The position numbers were made by a program, and so were the translations under genes. From positions 1 to 60,216 of the IMG/VR virus record IMGVR_UViG_3300026077_000003: a stretch of 60,216 bases of DNA; one strand, given 5' to 3'. This DNA comes from a virus. Of this stretch, positions 44,436 through 52,301 are shown piece by piece. The stretch's first letter is position 1. Every line of letters starts with the position of its first letter. Under the pieces are notes generated by a model. The model saw nothing but the letters and a program-made list of their open reading frames with translations, was not told the DNA's origin and did not search any database.

Positions 44436-46008
44436 GGACGTAGTTATCGTTGGAGGTGGCAGTGCTGGTTGGATGACTGCTGCTGCATTGGATGTCTTGT
44501 GTCCTCATGTCAACGTGACTCTTATTGAGGATCCAAATCAAGGTGTCATAGGTGTTGGTGAGTCCACACTACAGCAGATCCGTAAGTTCATAGGACTGCT
44601 AGGACTTAAAGACTCTGACTGGATGAAGGACATAGGTGCAACATATAAGACTGCTATTAGTTTTAATGACTTCTGGAAGAAGGGTGAGAGTTGGATGTAT
44701 CCATTTGGGTTAGTTAATATGATGGAGAGTAAAGTTCCATGGATGGCATGGTTCGTACTCAATGCAACCAAACCAGAGAAATATACTAATGATACATTTG
44801 CTACTACATTTAATCCTGTAGCACACTTCACCAAATATAATAAACTAACATATGATACTACCTACTGGACACCATGGACTGATACTGCATACCATATAGA
44901 TGCTATTAAGTTTGGACAGTGGTTAAAGAATAATGTATGTAAGAGAGTAAAACATATTAAGGGTGTAGTTAGTGGTTGGCAACAGAAACCAAATGGTGAT
45001 ATCGAGTCAATAATATATGGAGGTAAGAGATTATCTGCTGATCTATTTGTAGATTGTAGTGGGTTTAAGTCATTACTATTGGGTGATGCAATGGGTGTGG
45101 AGTTCGAGTCATTCCTTTATGGTGAAGGTGGTTGTCTATTAAATGACAAAGCAATATCTATTTCAGTACCACATGAGGATCCATCAAGAGAGGTTACTAA
45201 CACAACTAACTGCACAGCATTAAATAATGGATGGGTGTGGGATGTACCATTGTGGGAACGTGGTGGACTAGGGTATGTGTACTCCAGTAAATTTATTACA
45301 GAGGATCAGGCACAAGTAGAGTTGTATGATTATTTGGTACGCTCTAGGGGCAAGGAGAGGGCAGACGCAGTGACATATAAAACCATACCAATTAAGACTG
45401 GTAGGCATAAGAAATCATTTGTTGGTAACGTTATTGGTATAGGTTTATCTAATAATTTCGTAGAACCATTAGAGTCTACTGGGATCCTAGTTCTACATGA
45501 ACAGGTGATTAGATTGTGTAATGCACTGTCAGGACGCAATGGGTTCATACCTAAGGTAGAGAAGGAAATGATTAATCAGATATCAAACTATGAAATTGAG
45601 GGTCAGAAGAATTTCGTTGCTGCTCACTATGCTTTCTCTGAACGTGAGGAACCATACTGGCAGACTGCATCAGATGTCATAGACTATGACTTTAGCGGTG
45701 GTGCTGACAACTATTTCCTACGTCATGCGTCACATAAGTACATAAACTTTGACTTCGTATCACCCATGGGTAGTATAGAGTATAATGATGGACCTAGATA
45801 TTGTGCAGCAGGTATGGGTTTTAACCCTATAAATAAAGTGACACTACCTTTATCAAGGATGTGTAATGAAATCTTACCTGAGGAGGATGATGAAGCATTA
45901 TCCAAGGCAGAGGATATCATTGACAAGTGGCATGAAGACATGCTATCATATTGTGAGACTTTACCCTCGTCTTACGAGTTCTTAAAACAAACCATTTATA
46001 AGGAATAG
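44425..46008 (+). CDS. Flavin-dependent tryptophan-halogenase-family enzyme, copy 2
   Basis: This is 527 residues from the ATG at 44425, chosen because it places VVIVGGGSAGWMTAAAL at the N-terminus as in copy 1. A longer frame inside copy 1 is rejected. K75 in GATYKTAISF, WVWDVP at 270-275 and PLESTG are all conserved. Unlike copy 1 it keeps the Ser of PLESTG. It is a clear paralog with the same length and order of motifs. Substrate and halide are unknown. Confidence 0.9.
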   Translation: MKVKDVVIVGGGSAGWMTAAALDVLCPHVNVTLIEDPNQGVIGVGESTLQQIRKFIGLLGLKDSDWMKDIGATYKTAISFNDFWKKGESWMYPFGLVNMMESKVPWMAWFVLNATKPEKYTNDTFATTFNPVAHFTKYNKLTYDTTYWTPWTDTAYHIDAIKFGQWLKNNVCKRVKHIKGVVSGWQQKPNGDIESIIYGGKRLSADLFVDCSGFKSLLLGDAMGVEFESFLYGEGGCLLNDKAISISVPHEDPSREVTNTTNCTALNNGWVWDVPLWERGGLGYVYSSKFITEDQAQVELYDYLVRSRGKERADAVTYKTIPIKTGRHKKSFVGNVIGIGLSNNFVEPLESTGILVLHEQVIRLCNALSGRNGFIPKVEKEMINQISNYEIEGQKNFVAAHYAFSEREEPYWQTASDVIDYDFSGGADNYFLRHASHKYINFDFVSPMGSIEYNDGPRYCAAGMGFNPINKVTLPLSRMCNEILPEEDDEALSKAEDIIDKWHEDMLSYCETLPSSYEFLKQTIYKE

Positions 46009-46010
46009 AA

Positions 46011-46565
46011 ATGACAGAAGACTTAAAGAAGGTGGAAAACCTTGAGGATGCACATGTAGAGGGAATCAGTCCTGCTGGTGCACCAACCAATCTCGATCCA
46101 AATAATATCAATCAAGACCTAGAGGACTTAGGATTGCCTGAGTTGCCACCAGAGGTGATAGAAGAGGTGCAGTCTGCATATGAAGCAGTACAGTCACTTG
46201 ATGATCTATGGAAGAATCTTATCTATCAGCATAGAGAGAAGTTTGATCATTATCAAGAAATGCAAGAAGGATTATCTTCTATGTCATTTGATAGACCTGA
46301 GACTAGAGTTAACTTTACTGAACTCAATGAAATTAGAGATGAGTTGGTTAAGATAGAAGGTGGTATTGAGACTCTTAACTTGTATCGTAAGTATGTGCTT
46401 AAAGAAGAAGAGCAACCATGGTTAGAAGTAGATATGGAGAAGCAGAGATCAAAGATCAAAGTAGCAACTTCATCTAAGTTCTCAGATCCTAAGAAGAAGA
46501 AAGACTATAGCGAATTAGCAGACTGGCAGGGTGGACAGAATCCAGAACTGAATAAACTGAAGTAA
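46011..46565 (+). CDS. Helical protein next to halogenases, unknown
   Basis: This is a 184-residue protein. The N-terminal 60 residues are Pro/Glu/Asp-rich and likely disordered. The middle (about 60-135) is a helical coiled-coil-like region, and the C-terminus is basic then polar (DPKKKKDYSELADWQGG). It starts 2 nt after copy 2 of the halogenase and overlaps the next oxygenase start (TAATG). No family is recognised. Confidence 0.6.
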   Translation: MTEDLKKVENLEDAHVEGISPAGAPTNLDPNNINQDLEDLGLPELPPEVIEEVQSAYEAVQSLDDLWKNLIYQHREKFDHYQEMQEGLSSMSFDRPETRVNFTELNEIRDELVKIEGGIETLNLYRKYVLKEEEQPWLEVDMEKQRSKIKVATSSKFSDPKKKKDYSELADWQGGQNPELNKLK

Positions 46566-47281
46566 TGGATCTAAATCTTGATTATTTGTTTCCCACTCCT
46601 ATATGGTGGGTTGATCTAGATCATATCAATATCAAAGAGATGCAAGACATTTGCTATGGTATTGCAGAGAACATGGAGACAAAAGAAAGGAGCAATAGGG
46701 GGTTGATGAATTATCAGTCCCCTGACTTTTTTGGTGAGAAATTATGTGAGGAGGAGGATGATGAGTTTGGTAAATTAGCAAGAAGTATTAAAGACTTTGG
46801 TAATAAAGCATTTGATTCATTTGAGTCATGTGTCACCACACTAGAGTTTGCTAATATATGGATTAATATTAATAACAAGGGTGGATATAATGAAGTCCAC
46901 ACACATCCAGGATCATTGATGTCTGGTGCATTTTATGTTAAAGTACCAGAAGAAGGAGACTGTGGTAGTATAACATTTCATAAAAATGCTATGGAAGGGT
47001 ATGTAACTCATTCTCTGGGATTAGCAGAGGATTTGAGTAAAGCGGAAGCACCACATACTCATGCAACCATGTCTTATCCACCAAAAGAAGGTCGATTAGT
47101 TTTATTTCCATCATGGATATCTCATGGTGTGAGAGAGAACGAGACTGAAGAAGATCGTATTAGTATCTCATTTAATTTGATTCCAAATAGGAATAAGAGA
47201 GATATGTCTGAAATTATTAAATCTCATGCAAACACAACTATTCTCCATACCCGTGGAGACGGGAACGATAGTTCCAACTGA
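46565..47281 (+). CDS. 2OG-Fe(II) oxygenase (TIGR02466 type)
   Basis: This is a 238-residue protein. It begins with LFPTPIWWVDLD, the standard family opening. The core has YNEVHTHPGSLMSGAFYVKV (H112, H114), then EGRLVLFPSWISHGVR (H187) and DRISISFN (R198). Family proteins are predicted hydroxylases of unknown substrate. It overlaps the next oxygenase by 56 nt, an unusually long overlap. Confidence 0.88.
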   Translation: MDLNLDYLFPTPIWWVDLDHINIKEMQDICYGIAENMETKERSNRGLMNYQSPDFFGEKLCEEEDDEFGKLARSIKDFGNKAFDSFESCVTTLEFANIWININNKGGYNEVHTHPGSLMSGAFYVKVPEEGDCGSITFHKNAMEGYVTHSLGLAEDLSKAEAPHTHATMSYPPKEGRLVLFPSWISHGVRENETEEDRISISFNLIPNRNKRDMSEIIKSHANTTILHTRGDGNDSSN

Positions 47282-47861
47282 TGAAGAATTAAGTGCTACT
47301 CTAGAATTATTAGATGAAGCATGGTCTGTTGCTGAAAAAGGTACATGGGCATTAGAATCAGGTAAGTCTACTGGTAACTTAGAACAGGGTACAGAACTAT
47401 ATCAATCAACTACATTTGATTGGTTAACCATGCCTATGTTAAATGCAGTGCATGATTACTGGGATCTTGTTCTAGGGTATCGTAAAGACTTCCACATGTA
47501 TGTTGATGGTATGTGGGCAAATTTACATACCGAAGGAGATACTACAGGAGAACATAACCATAGTGCAGGTAGAGGTAAGTCACATGTATCATGTGTATAT
47601 TATCTTAAGAAGAATCCTGACAATGGTCATTTATTATTTCGTGATCCATTAGAAATGGTATGGGGTATGTCTCCTATGGATAGGACTTTCATTAACCTTA
47701 AGAAACAACATATACATAAAGCAAAGACATATGATTATGTCATATTTCCATCATGGTTATACCATGAGACACAACCCAATGGTAAAGACGAACGCATAGC
47801 AATTAGTATGAACTTCAGTGGATATCCACTAGACCCTAGTGAAGGAGATTGGTCAAGATAA
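47226..47861 (+). CDS. 2OG-Fe(II) oxygenase (TIGR02466 type)
   Basis: This 211-residue protein has MWANLHTEGDTTGEHNHSAG (H110, H112 as likely ligands), a SHVSCVYYLKKNPDNGHLLF strand pair, YVIFPSWLYHETQP (H180) and DERIAISMNFSG (R190). The start codon lies inside the preceding gene and gives the usual FSIPVETGT-like opening. It is coupled downstream by TAATG. Confidence 0.86.
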   Translation: MQTQLFSIPVETGTIVPTDEELSATLELLDEAWSVAEKGTWALESGKSTGNLEQGTELYQSTTFDWLTMPMLNAVHDYWDLVLGYRKDFHMYVDGMWANLHTEGDTTGEHNHSAGRGKSHVSCVYYLKKNPDNGHLLFRDPLEMVWGMSPMDRTFINLKKQHIHKAKTYDYVIFPSWLYHETQPNGKDERIAISMNFSGYPLDPSEGDWSR

Positions 47862-48565
47862 TGGATGTATTAAACCTACCATTTTTAAACCCCAGTGTAT
47901 TCCAGACAAATGATAAACCAAGAGTTTGGGAGGGAGTATTAAAGAATCCTGAGCAATATTGCACATGGGATGATGTAACCAAGTGCATGAATAACCCATG
48001 GCATTTTAGGTGCTGCTTACTTAATACTGATGGACGTAGACTAGATCTCAATGAGAAGTTTGAGGTGTGGTATGAGGATAAGTTTCCATTAAAGGAGGAA
48101 CTATTCCATGGTATTAATGAAGGACTGACATTTACTATAGAACAGTATGGTCATTATAATAAGGCAGTAGATAATTTATTAGAGAATATAGAGACAAGGT
48201 ACGATTGTAATTGTGATGCACATATATTTGGTAACGCTTTACCTAATGGTATATCATTTGGTGCACACTGGGATCTACCACCTAATTTTATATGTCAGTT
48301 AGAAGGAGAGACACACTGGCAAGTATATAAAGAGAGGTGTAGTGCATTGGTTAAGATGGATGATAATCCATACAGTCCTGATAATAATAATCACCAACTC
48401 ACAGTTGATTTAGATGTGGTATTAAAACCAGGTGATGTTATGTACTTCCCTGCAAGAACATATCATAAACCATTTCCAGGTGGTAAAAGATTAAGTATGA
48501 GCATACCATGTTCATACCCTCGTGATGTACTAAGTGATAGGAGACAATATGAAATCCGTTTTTGA
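47861..48565 (+). CDS. JmjC/cupin-4-like hydroxylase, copy 1
   Basis: This is 234 residues from the ATG overlapping the previous stop; an upstream TTG in frame is less likely. The cupin core has GAHWDLPPNFICQLEGETHW with the HxD pair H136/D138. The distal KPGDVMYFPARTYHKPFPGG has H202 and is followed by RLSMSIP. The layout (HWD, then LxPGDVxYxP, then H) matches ribosomal-oxygenase-type Cupin_4 proteins, which hydroxylate protein side chains. The substrate here is unknown. It is paired with the 2OG oxygenase that follows. Confidence 0.8.
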   Translation: MDVLNLPFLNPSVFQTNDKPRVWEGVLKNPEQYCTWDDVTKCMNNPWHFRCCLLNTDGRRLDLNEKFEVWYEDKFPLKEELFHGINEGLTFTIEQYGHYNKAVDNLLENIETRYDCNCDAHIFGNALPNGISFGAHWDLPPNFICQLEGETHWQVYKERCSALVKMDDNPYSPDNNNHQLTVDLDVVLKPGDVMYFPARTYHKPFPGGKRLSMSIPCSYPRDVLSDRRQYEIRF

Positions 48566-49076
48566 TACACTACCAGAACCTATAGTTAATCAACTAGAAG
48601 GTCTTACTAAGAACCCACGGTTCCCATGGTATTGGTTAGATGATACTACATACATGACATCAGACCATGATGGTTTAAAGGCACATTCATTCTCTCATCA
48701 ATTAATAGATGAGTATGAACCTGTTAGTGAACAGACAGGACTATTTGAGAGTGCATTGCATTGCATTGCAGATAAATGTGATGCAAGAGTATCAGACATA
48801 TATCGTGTACGATTAGGATTGTGCTATCCTGATGGTATGCTACATCATGCACCACATACAGATTATGATTTCGATCATACTACTGCATTATATTATGTTA
48901 ACGAAGCAGATGGTGACACATTCTTCTTTGATAATGATAATAATATTATTCATAGAGAGACACCACTCAAAGGTAAGATGATAGTATTTGATGGTAAAGA
49001 TATACATGCTTCATCATCACCTACACAGGGTATTAGGATTGCAATGAATGTCAATTTTAAACTACGAATTTCTTGA
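48549..49076 (+). CDS. 2OG-Fe(II) oxygenase, P4H-like, copy 1
   Basis: This is 175 residues from the ATG at 48549, which has an AGGAG ribosome site 5 nt upstream. It shows the classical HxD...H...R set: H103-T-D105 in HAPHTDYDFDHTTALYYVNE, GKMIVFDGKDIHASSSP (H153) and GIRIAMNVNF (R163). It overlaps the second JmjC/cupin gene by 29 nt. It resembles the gene at 49945 in plan and sequence (FPWYW/FPWFM, YYVNExDG). Confidence 0.87.
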   Translation: MKSVFDTLPEPIVNQLEGLTKNPRFPWYWLDDTTYMTSDHDGLKAHSFSHQLIDEYEPVSEQTGLFESALHCIADKCDARVSDIYRVRLGLCYPDGMLHHAPHTDYDFDHTTALYYVNEADGDTFFFDNDNNIIHRETPLKGKMIVFDGKDIHASSSPTQGIRIAMNVNFKLRIS

Positions 49077-49749
49077 CCCTGAGGTCTACAAATATAATGA
49101 TGAACCTAGAGTATGGCACAATGCTGTAGGGCAGATCGTTACATGGGAGGATGCAGAAAATGCCCTAAATGCCCCATGGAATTACATCACTACAGTATTA
49201 GGTGATGATGGTAAGAGACTAGATTTAGAGACAGTAGAGGAACCATGGTTCTTTAAAGGTATATACAAGAAGAGAGATCTATTTCAGTACGCAAAGGATG
49301 GATGGACAGTAAATATATCACAGTATGGTCATGGTAATGATAGGGTAGAAGAACTATTAACTGAGTTAGAGAATAGATTTGATGGGTGTGCTGACTGTGG
49401 TATCTTTATGAACTTGGGTACGAGACCAGAAGCGAGATCCTTTCATCCACATTGGGATCATGGTCCAACATATATTATGCAGATGGATGGTGAGACTAGA
49501 TGGGTAGTGTATGAGAATAGAGTATCAGCATTGATACCTAGTACAGAGGAGAATCCTTATGTACCAAGTCAGGAAGAACTGACAATACAACTAGACACTG
49601 TACTTACAGCAGGAGATGTACTATACTTACCCCAGAGGAAATTCCACAAAGCATATCCATCTAAAAAGAGACTCTCATTATCAGTACCAATTTGGTGTCC
49701 AAAGAGGTGTGAGTGCAGTGATCGGAATTCGTATCGTTTAAATCTCTAA
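49048..49749 (+). CDS. JmjC/cupin-4-like hydroxylase, copy 2
   Basis: This 233-residue paralog of the 47861 gene shares the opening (FLDPEVYKYNDEPRVWHNAV versus FLNPSVFQTNDKPRVWEGVL). It also shares FHPHWDHGPTYIMQMDGETR (H135, D137), TAGDVLYLPQRKFHKAYPSK (H200) and RLSLSVP. Both also share the ISQYGHGND/IEQYGHYNK element. It overlaps the upstream oxygenase gene. The duplication of the cupin plus 2OG pair is discussed under findings. Confidence 0.8.
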   Translation: MSILNYEFLDPEVYKYNDEPRVWHNAVGQIVTWEDAENALNAPWNYITTVLGDDGKRLDLETVEEPWFFKGIYKKRDLFQYAKDGWTVNISQYGHGNDRVEELLTELENRFDGCADCGIFMNLGTRPEARSFHPHWDHGPTYIMQMDGETRWVVYENRVSALIPSTEENPYVPSQEELTIQLDTVLTAGDVLYLPQRKFHKAYPSKKRLSLSVPIWCPKRCECSDRNSYRLNL

Positions 49750-49778
49750 ATACTATTAACGTCACTTGTGGGGGAAAC

Positions 49779-49961
49779 ATGACATCAATAGCAGTAGAGT
49801 GTTTAACTCTACAGCAGAAGCATAAAGAAACATTAACTAAGGCACTTTTCCTATTACAGAAAGAGTGGTATAATAAACTGGGTCAACTACCAGATGAACA
49901 ACGTGAATTGATTGATGAAATTGCGTCCGCCTTACATCTCAAGCATGAGAATAGAGGATAA
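49779..49961 (+). CDS. Small helical protein, unknown
   Basis: This 60-residue all-helical protein contains a KHKETLTKALFLLQKEWYNK helix. A GGGGG ribosome site precedes it, and a CTAAATAC box at 49746 lies upstream. It overlaps the next oxygenase by 17 nt. No family is recognised. Confidence 0.55.
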   Translation: MTSIAVECLTLQQKHKETLTKALFLLQKEWYNKLGQLPDEQRELIDEIASALHLKHENRG

Positions 49962-50436
49962 CTTCCTCGCTCAAGATAAATGGAAAGAACTCCATGATTA
50001 TATGACATCATGGGAGTTTCCATGGTTTATGCAAACAACATTAACTCATGGTAATGATGACTTAGAAGCGTTTGGATTTAACCATTGGTTAACTGCTGAG
50101 GAACACCCATTATTTGCTCACCTTGTCACCGAGATGCAATCTGCCCTATCTGCCCGTAATGTGTTACGGGTACGAGCAGACATGACATTACTTAATCCTA
50201 ATAAGTATAGACATGGATGGCATACTGACAGTAAGGAGGAGCATACAGTCTGCATATATTATGTAAATGAAAGTGATGGTAATACATTACTTAAGGATCC
50301 AGTTGAGGGTCATGGTTATATGCAAGTAGAACCAAAAGCGAACAGACTATTGGTATTTGATGGCAGTATAGAACATACTGGTCACTCACCAAGTGAACAC
50401 AAACAGAGGATTTTAATCAATGCAAACTTCTGTTAA
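49945..50436 (+). CDS. 2OG-Fe(II) oxygenase, P4H-like, copy 2
   Basis: This is 163 residues from the ATG at 49945, chosen to match the N-terminal length of its paralog at 48549; an ATG at 49915 is also in frame. The core has H93-T-D95 in GWHTDSKEEHTVCIYYVNES, NRLLVFDGSIEHTGHSP (H144) and QRILINANF (R155). It is a probable tandem-duplication product with the 48549 gene. Confidence 0.85.
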   Translation: MRIEDNFLAQDKWKELHDYMTSWEFPWFMQTTLTHGNDDLEAFGFNHWLTAEEHPLFAHLVTEMQSALSARNVLRVRADMTLLNPNKYRHGWHTDSKEEHTVCIYYVNESDGNTLLKDPVEGHGYMQVEPKANRLLVFDGSIEHTGHSPSEHKQRILINANFC

Positions 50437-51025
50437 ACCTGAGATTCTCCCACTATTCTCATCACCAGTATATGTGTGTGAGGATAAGACTATGCCTAAT
50501 GTCATTAGTGCTATTGAGGGATGGGAGTATCATAAAGCACCCCAACAAGGTAGTCAGACATTCGAAATGAATGTTTTAACTAAACTACCTGCACTTAGGG
50601 AGTGGTTAAACTTTCATGTAGAAGAATATGTATGGAATGTGTTAGGAATTGATAGAAGATGCCATGAAATAGTATATACTTGCTCATGGATTAACAGACA
50701 CAAATTCCAAGAGAAAACACATGAACATTCCCACCGTAACAGCATGTATAGTGGGATTTGTTATTTACAAACACATGAAAGATGTGGTGATCTGGTCTTT
50801 AGGGATCAATCATATAATATGGTATCACCACGCATAGTTCATGGTAACCTATACAATAGTAAGCAATGGACAATACAACCTAAGGATGGCATGGTGGTGA
50901 TGTTCCCTAGTTCTATGGTGCATCTAGTCACACCTAACCAGATAATGCGAGAGAGATACTCACTAGCATTTAATATCTTTCTTAAGGGTGATTTTGGTAA
51001 CCCTACTTCATTCTTAAAATTATGA
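50420..51025 (+). CDS. 2OG-Fe(II) oxygenase (TIGR02466 type)
   Basis: This is a 201-residue protein. The opening is LPLFSSPVYVCEDK. The core has KTHEHSHRNSMYSGICYLQT (H101/H103/H105), DGMVVMFPSSMVHLVTP (H168) and RERYSLAFN (R179). It overlaps both neighbours. The substrate is unknown. Confidence 0.86.
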   Translation: MQTSVKPEILPLFSSPVYVCEDKTMPNVISAIEGWEYHKAPQQGSQTFEMNVLTKLPALREWLNFHVEEYVWNVLGIDRRCHEIVYTCSWINRHKFQEKTHEHSHRNSMYSGICYLQTHERCGDLVFRDQSYNMVSPRIVHGNLYNSKQWTIQPKDGMVVMFPSSMVHLVTPNQIMRERYSLAFNIFLKGDFGNPTSFLKL

Positions 51026-51369
51026 GTACACCTATTTTTCTATCGGAGTCTGTAAGATTGGAACTAAGAAACATACTCAAGTCACTTGAGGTTGGAATGA
51101 GAGTCAGGACACCTGACAATGAGGATGGTTACATAGACTTCATTTGTGACCAATATATTACTGTAGTCACCCATGAGTGGGAGGATAAGGATAAATTAAA
51201 TGGTAAGAGACAAGTCAAGGTGTTGGTATATGCTGCTGACTGGGAGAATATGTACTTAGAGGACACCCACTTCTATAATAAAAAGAATTATACAGGATAT
51301 ATTCGTGAACATCCTGGAAATGAGGATTTGCCAAAAGACATTACTGGCAAGGATCCAGAGAATAAATAA
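51022..51369 (+). CDS. Conserved-type phage protein, unknown
   Basis: This 115-residue protein has an alpha/beta look and a central beta-rich part (GYIDFICDQYITVVTHEW, KRQVKVLVYAADWENMYLED) like a small SH3- or KOW-type barrel. The polar C-terminal tail is Asp/Lys/Pro-rich. It overlaps the previous gene by ATGA. No family is recognised. Confidence 0.58.
   Translation: MSTPIFLSESVRLELRNILKSLEVGMRVRTPDNEDGYIDFICDQYITVVTHEWEDKDKLNGKRQVKVLVYAADWENMYLEDTHFYNKKNYTGYIREHPGNEDLPKDITGKDPENK
51361..51368 (+). promoter_or_regulatory. Late-promoter-like box AATAAATA
   Basis: AATAAATA is one mismatch from TATAAATA. It lies 22 nt before a 54-codon gene and overlaps the previous stop. Confidence 0.5.
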
Positions 51370-51389
51370 TTACTTAATAAGGGACTATT

Positions 51390-51554
51390 ATGTGGAACAT
51401 CAATTTAAAACCTGTTTGCAAGTTCGCTACTAAGGTTAAGGAGTGGGATAAGGCACTAGCAAAGAAGATACAAGACAAGTATAACTTGACTGACTATCAG
51501 ATGTTATGCCTAGCATTTGGTAAGGGATTTATTATTGGTGCTATACTATTATGA
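51390..51554 (+). CDS. Small protein with hydrophobic C-terminus, unknown
   Basis: This 54-codon ORF has a basic N-terminal half (CKFATKVKEWDKALAKKIQD) and a short hydrophobic tail (GFIIGAILL) that could anchor in a membrane. It overlaps the next gene by ATGA. No family is recognised. Confidence 0.5.
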   Translation: MWNINLKPVCKFATKVKEWDKALAKKIQDKYNLTDYQMLCLAFGKGFIIGAILL

Positions 51555-51739
51555 TGCAATTTAATGAGAAGGACGTTAACCGCATGATTAGAGCATGTGA
51601 GTACTATGAGCATTGGGTATGTGGCAATCATCCTACTGGTTATATGAAGGAAGAATACAGTCACCTACTAAAGAAACTACATAACTATGAGTCTGAAATA
51701 GATTGTCCAGATTGCAAGTGCTGTGCGATCCACTCATAG
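51551..51739 (+). CDS. Small Cys-rich protein, unknown
   Basis: This 62-residue protein has a His/Glu/Cys-containing middle (CEYYEHWVCGNHPTGYM) and a C-terminal CPDCKCC cluster that may bind zinc. It is the last gene before the structured RNA candidate. No family is recognised. Confidence 0.52.
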   Translation: MMQFNEKDVNRMIRACEYYEHWVCGNHPTGYMKEEYSHLLKKLHNYESEIDCPDCKCCAIHS

Positions 51740-51756
51740 AAGTGGCACACACCCTG

Positions 51757-51784
51757 TTGCAAGTGGTTGACTACATGGTATTCT
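51757..51784 (+). promoter_or_regulatory. Candidate promoter for structured RNA (TTGCAA-16-TATTCT)
   Basis: TTGCAA (51757-51762) lies 16 nt before TATTCT (51779-51784), which carries an extended TGG element. Both boxes are imperfect. The predicted start (about 51791) falls exactly on the GGGAAAC that begins the folded region. Confidence 0.4.
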
Positions 51785-51790
51785 ATTAAT

Positions 51791-51908
51791 GGGAAACAAA
51801 GCGGTTCCCCTCTAGTCCGACAAAGATGCCGATCCCATAAGCAACTCGGATCCCAGAAGCGGACACATGACCGAGGGGGTAAAATGCACAGACAGACCGT
51901 TTTTGTTT
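51791..51908 (+). ncRNA. Candidate structured RNA (about 115-120 nt)
   Basis: This is a non-coding gap between two short genes with nested complementarity. The outer 12-bp stem pairs 51794-51805 (AAACAAAGCGGT) with 51896-51908, with one bulged T. Inside, CCCCTC (51807-51812) pairs with GAGGGG (51873-51878) and GTCCG (51815-51819) with CGGAC (51860-51864). An inner hairpin forms through GATCC/GGATC or CCGA/TCGG. The right side ends in a T-rich run that can serve as a terminator. No tRNA cloverleaf fits and no known RNA family is recognised. Confidence 0.6.
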
Positions 51909-51936
51909 CTCTCGTCAATATCTGCCATTAAACTAA

Positions 51937-52203
51937 ATGCCAACTGCAACACCTCGCAAAAGAAGGACACGCAAGACAACACCTGCAAAACCTAAAGTCG
52001 AGGTCATTAAAGTGACAGAACCAAAAGCAACATCAGTGAGACCTAGCACTCTTCTCAAATCCACTGATTATATCAATGATATTAAAGTGAGACTTGAGAT
52101 TCATAATTACGAAGTAAATGCACTCGTAAATGATATTAAATGGGGTTACAGCAAAGTTAAAGACTATGTTGTCACCACATATAAGAAAGAGTTTGCTAAG
52201 TAA
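51937..52203 (+). CDS. Small basic protein, unknown
   Basis: This is an 88-residue protein. The first 35 residues are Lys/Arg/Pro/Thr-rich (TPRKRRTRKTTPAKPK) and probably bind nucleic acid. The rest (about 40-88) is a predicted helical pair. It follows the structured RNA by 28 nt and is followed by a terminator, so it may be the gene that RNA controls. No family is recognised. Confidence 0.55.
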   Translation: MPTATPRKRRTRKTTPAKPKVEVIKVTEPKATSVRPSTLLKSTDYINDIKVRLEIHNYEVNALVNDIKWGYSKVKDYVVTTYKKEFAK

Positions 52204-52224
52204 ACCACTATCCAAACTGTCCAC

Positions 52225-52248
52225 AAGCACCCAATAAGGGTGCTTTTT
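52225..52248 (+). terminator. Rho-independent terminator
   Basis: An 8-bp stem AAGCACCC/GGGTGCTT with loop AATAA is followed by TTT. It closes the transcript of the small basic protein. Confidence 0.9.
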
Positions 52249-52253
52249 ATTTG

Positions 52254-52259
52254 TATAAT
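52254..52259 (+). promoter_or_regulatory. -10 box TATAAT upstream of helicase
   Basis: A perfect TATAAT lies just after the terminator and 42 nt upstream of the helicase start. No clear -35 is seen, so the activity is uncertain. Its place right after a terminator makes it the likely promoter of the next operon. Confidence 0.45.
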
Positions 52260-52301
52260 GTATAGGTAGGCAAGTCCTACACAAATCTTATTATTGATTA
52301 A

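Noticed and set aside
51791-51908. tRNA or tmRNA reading of the structured gap
   Set aside because: No T-loop, anticodon stem or CCA-type acceptor is found; the nested helices do not form a cloverleaf.
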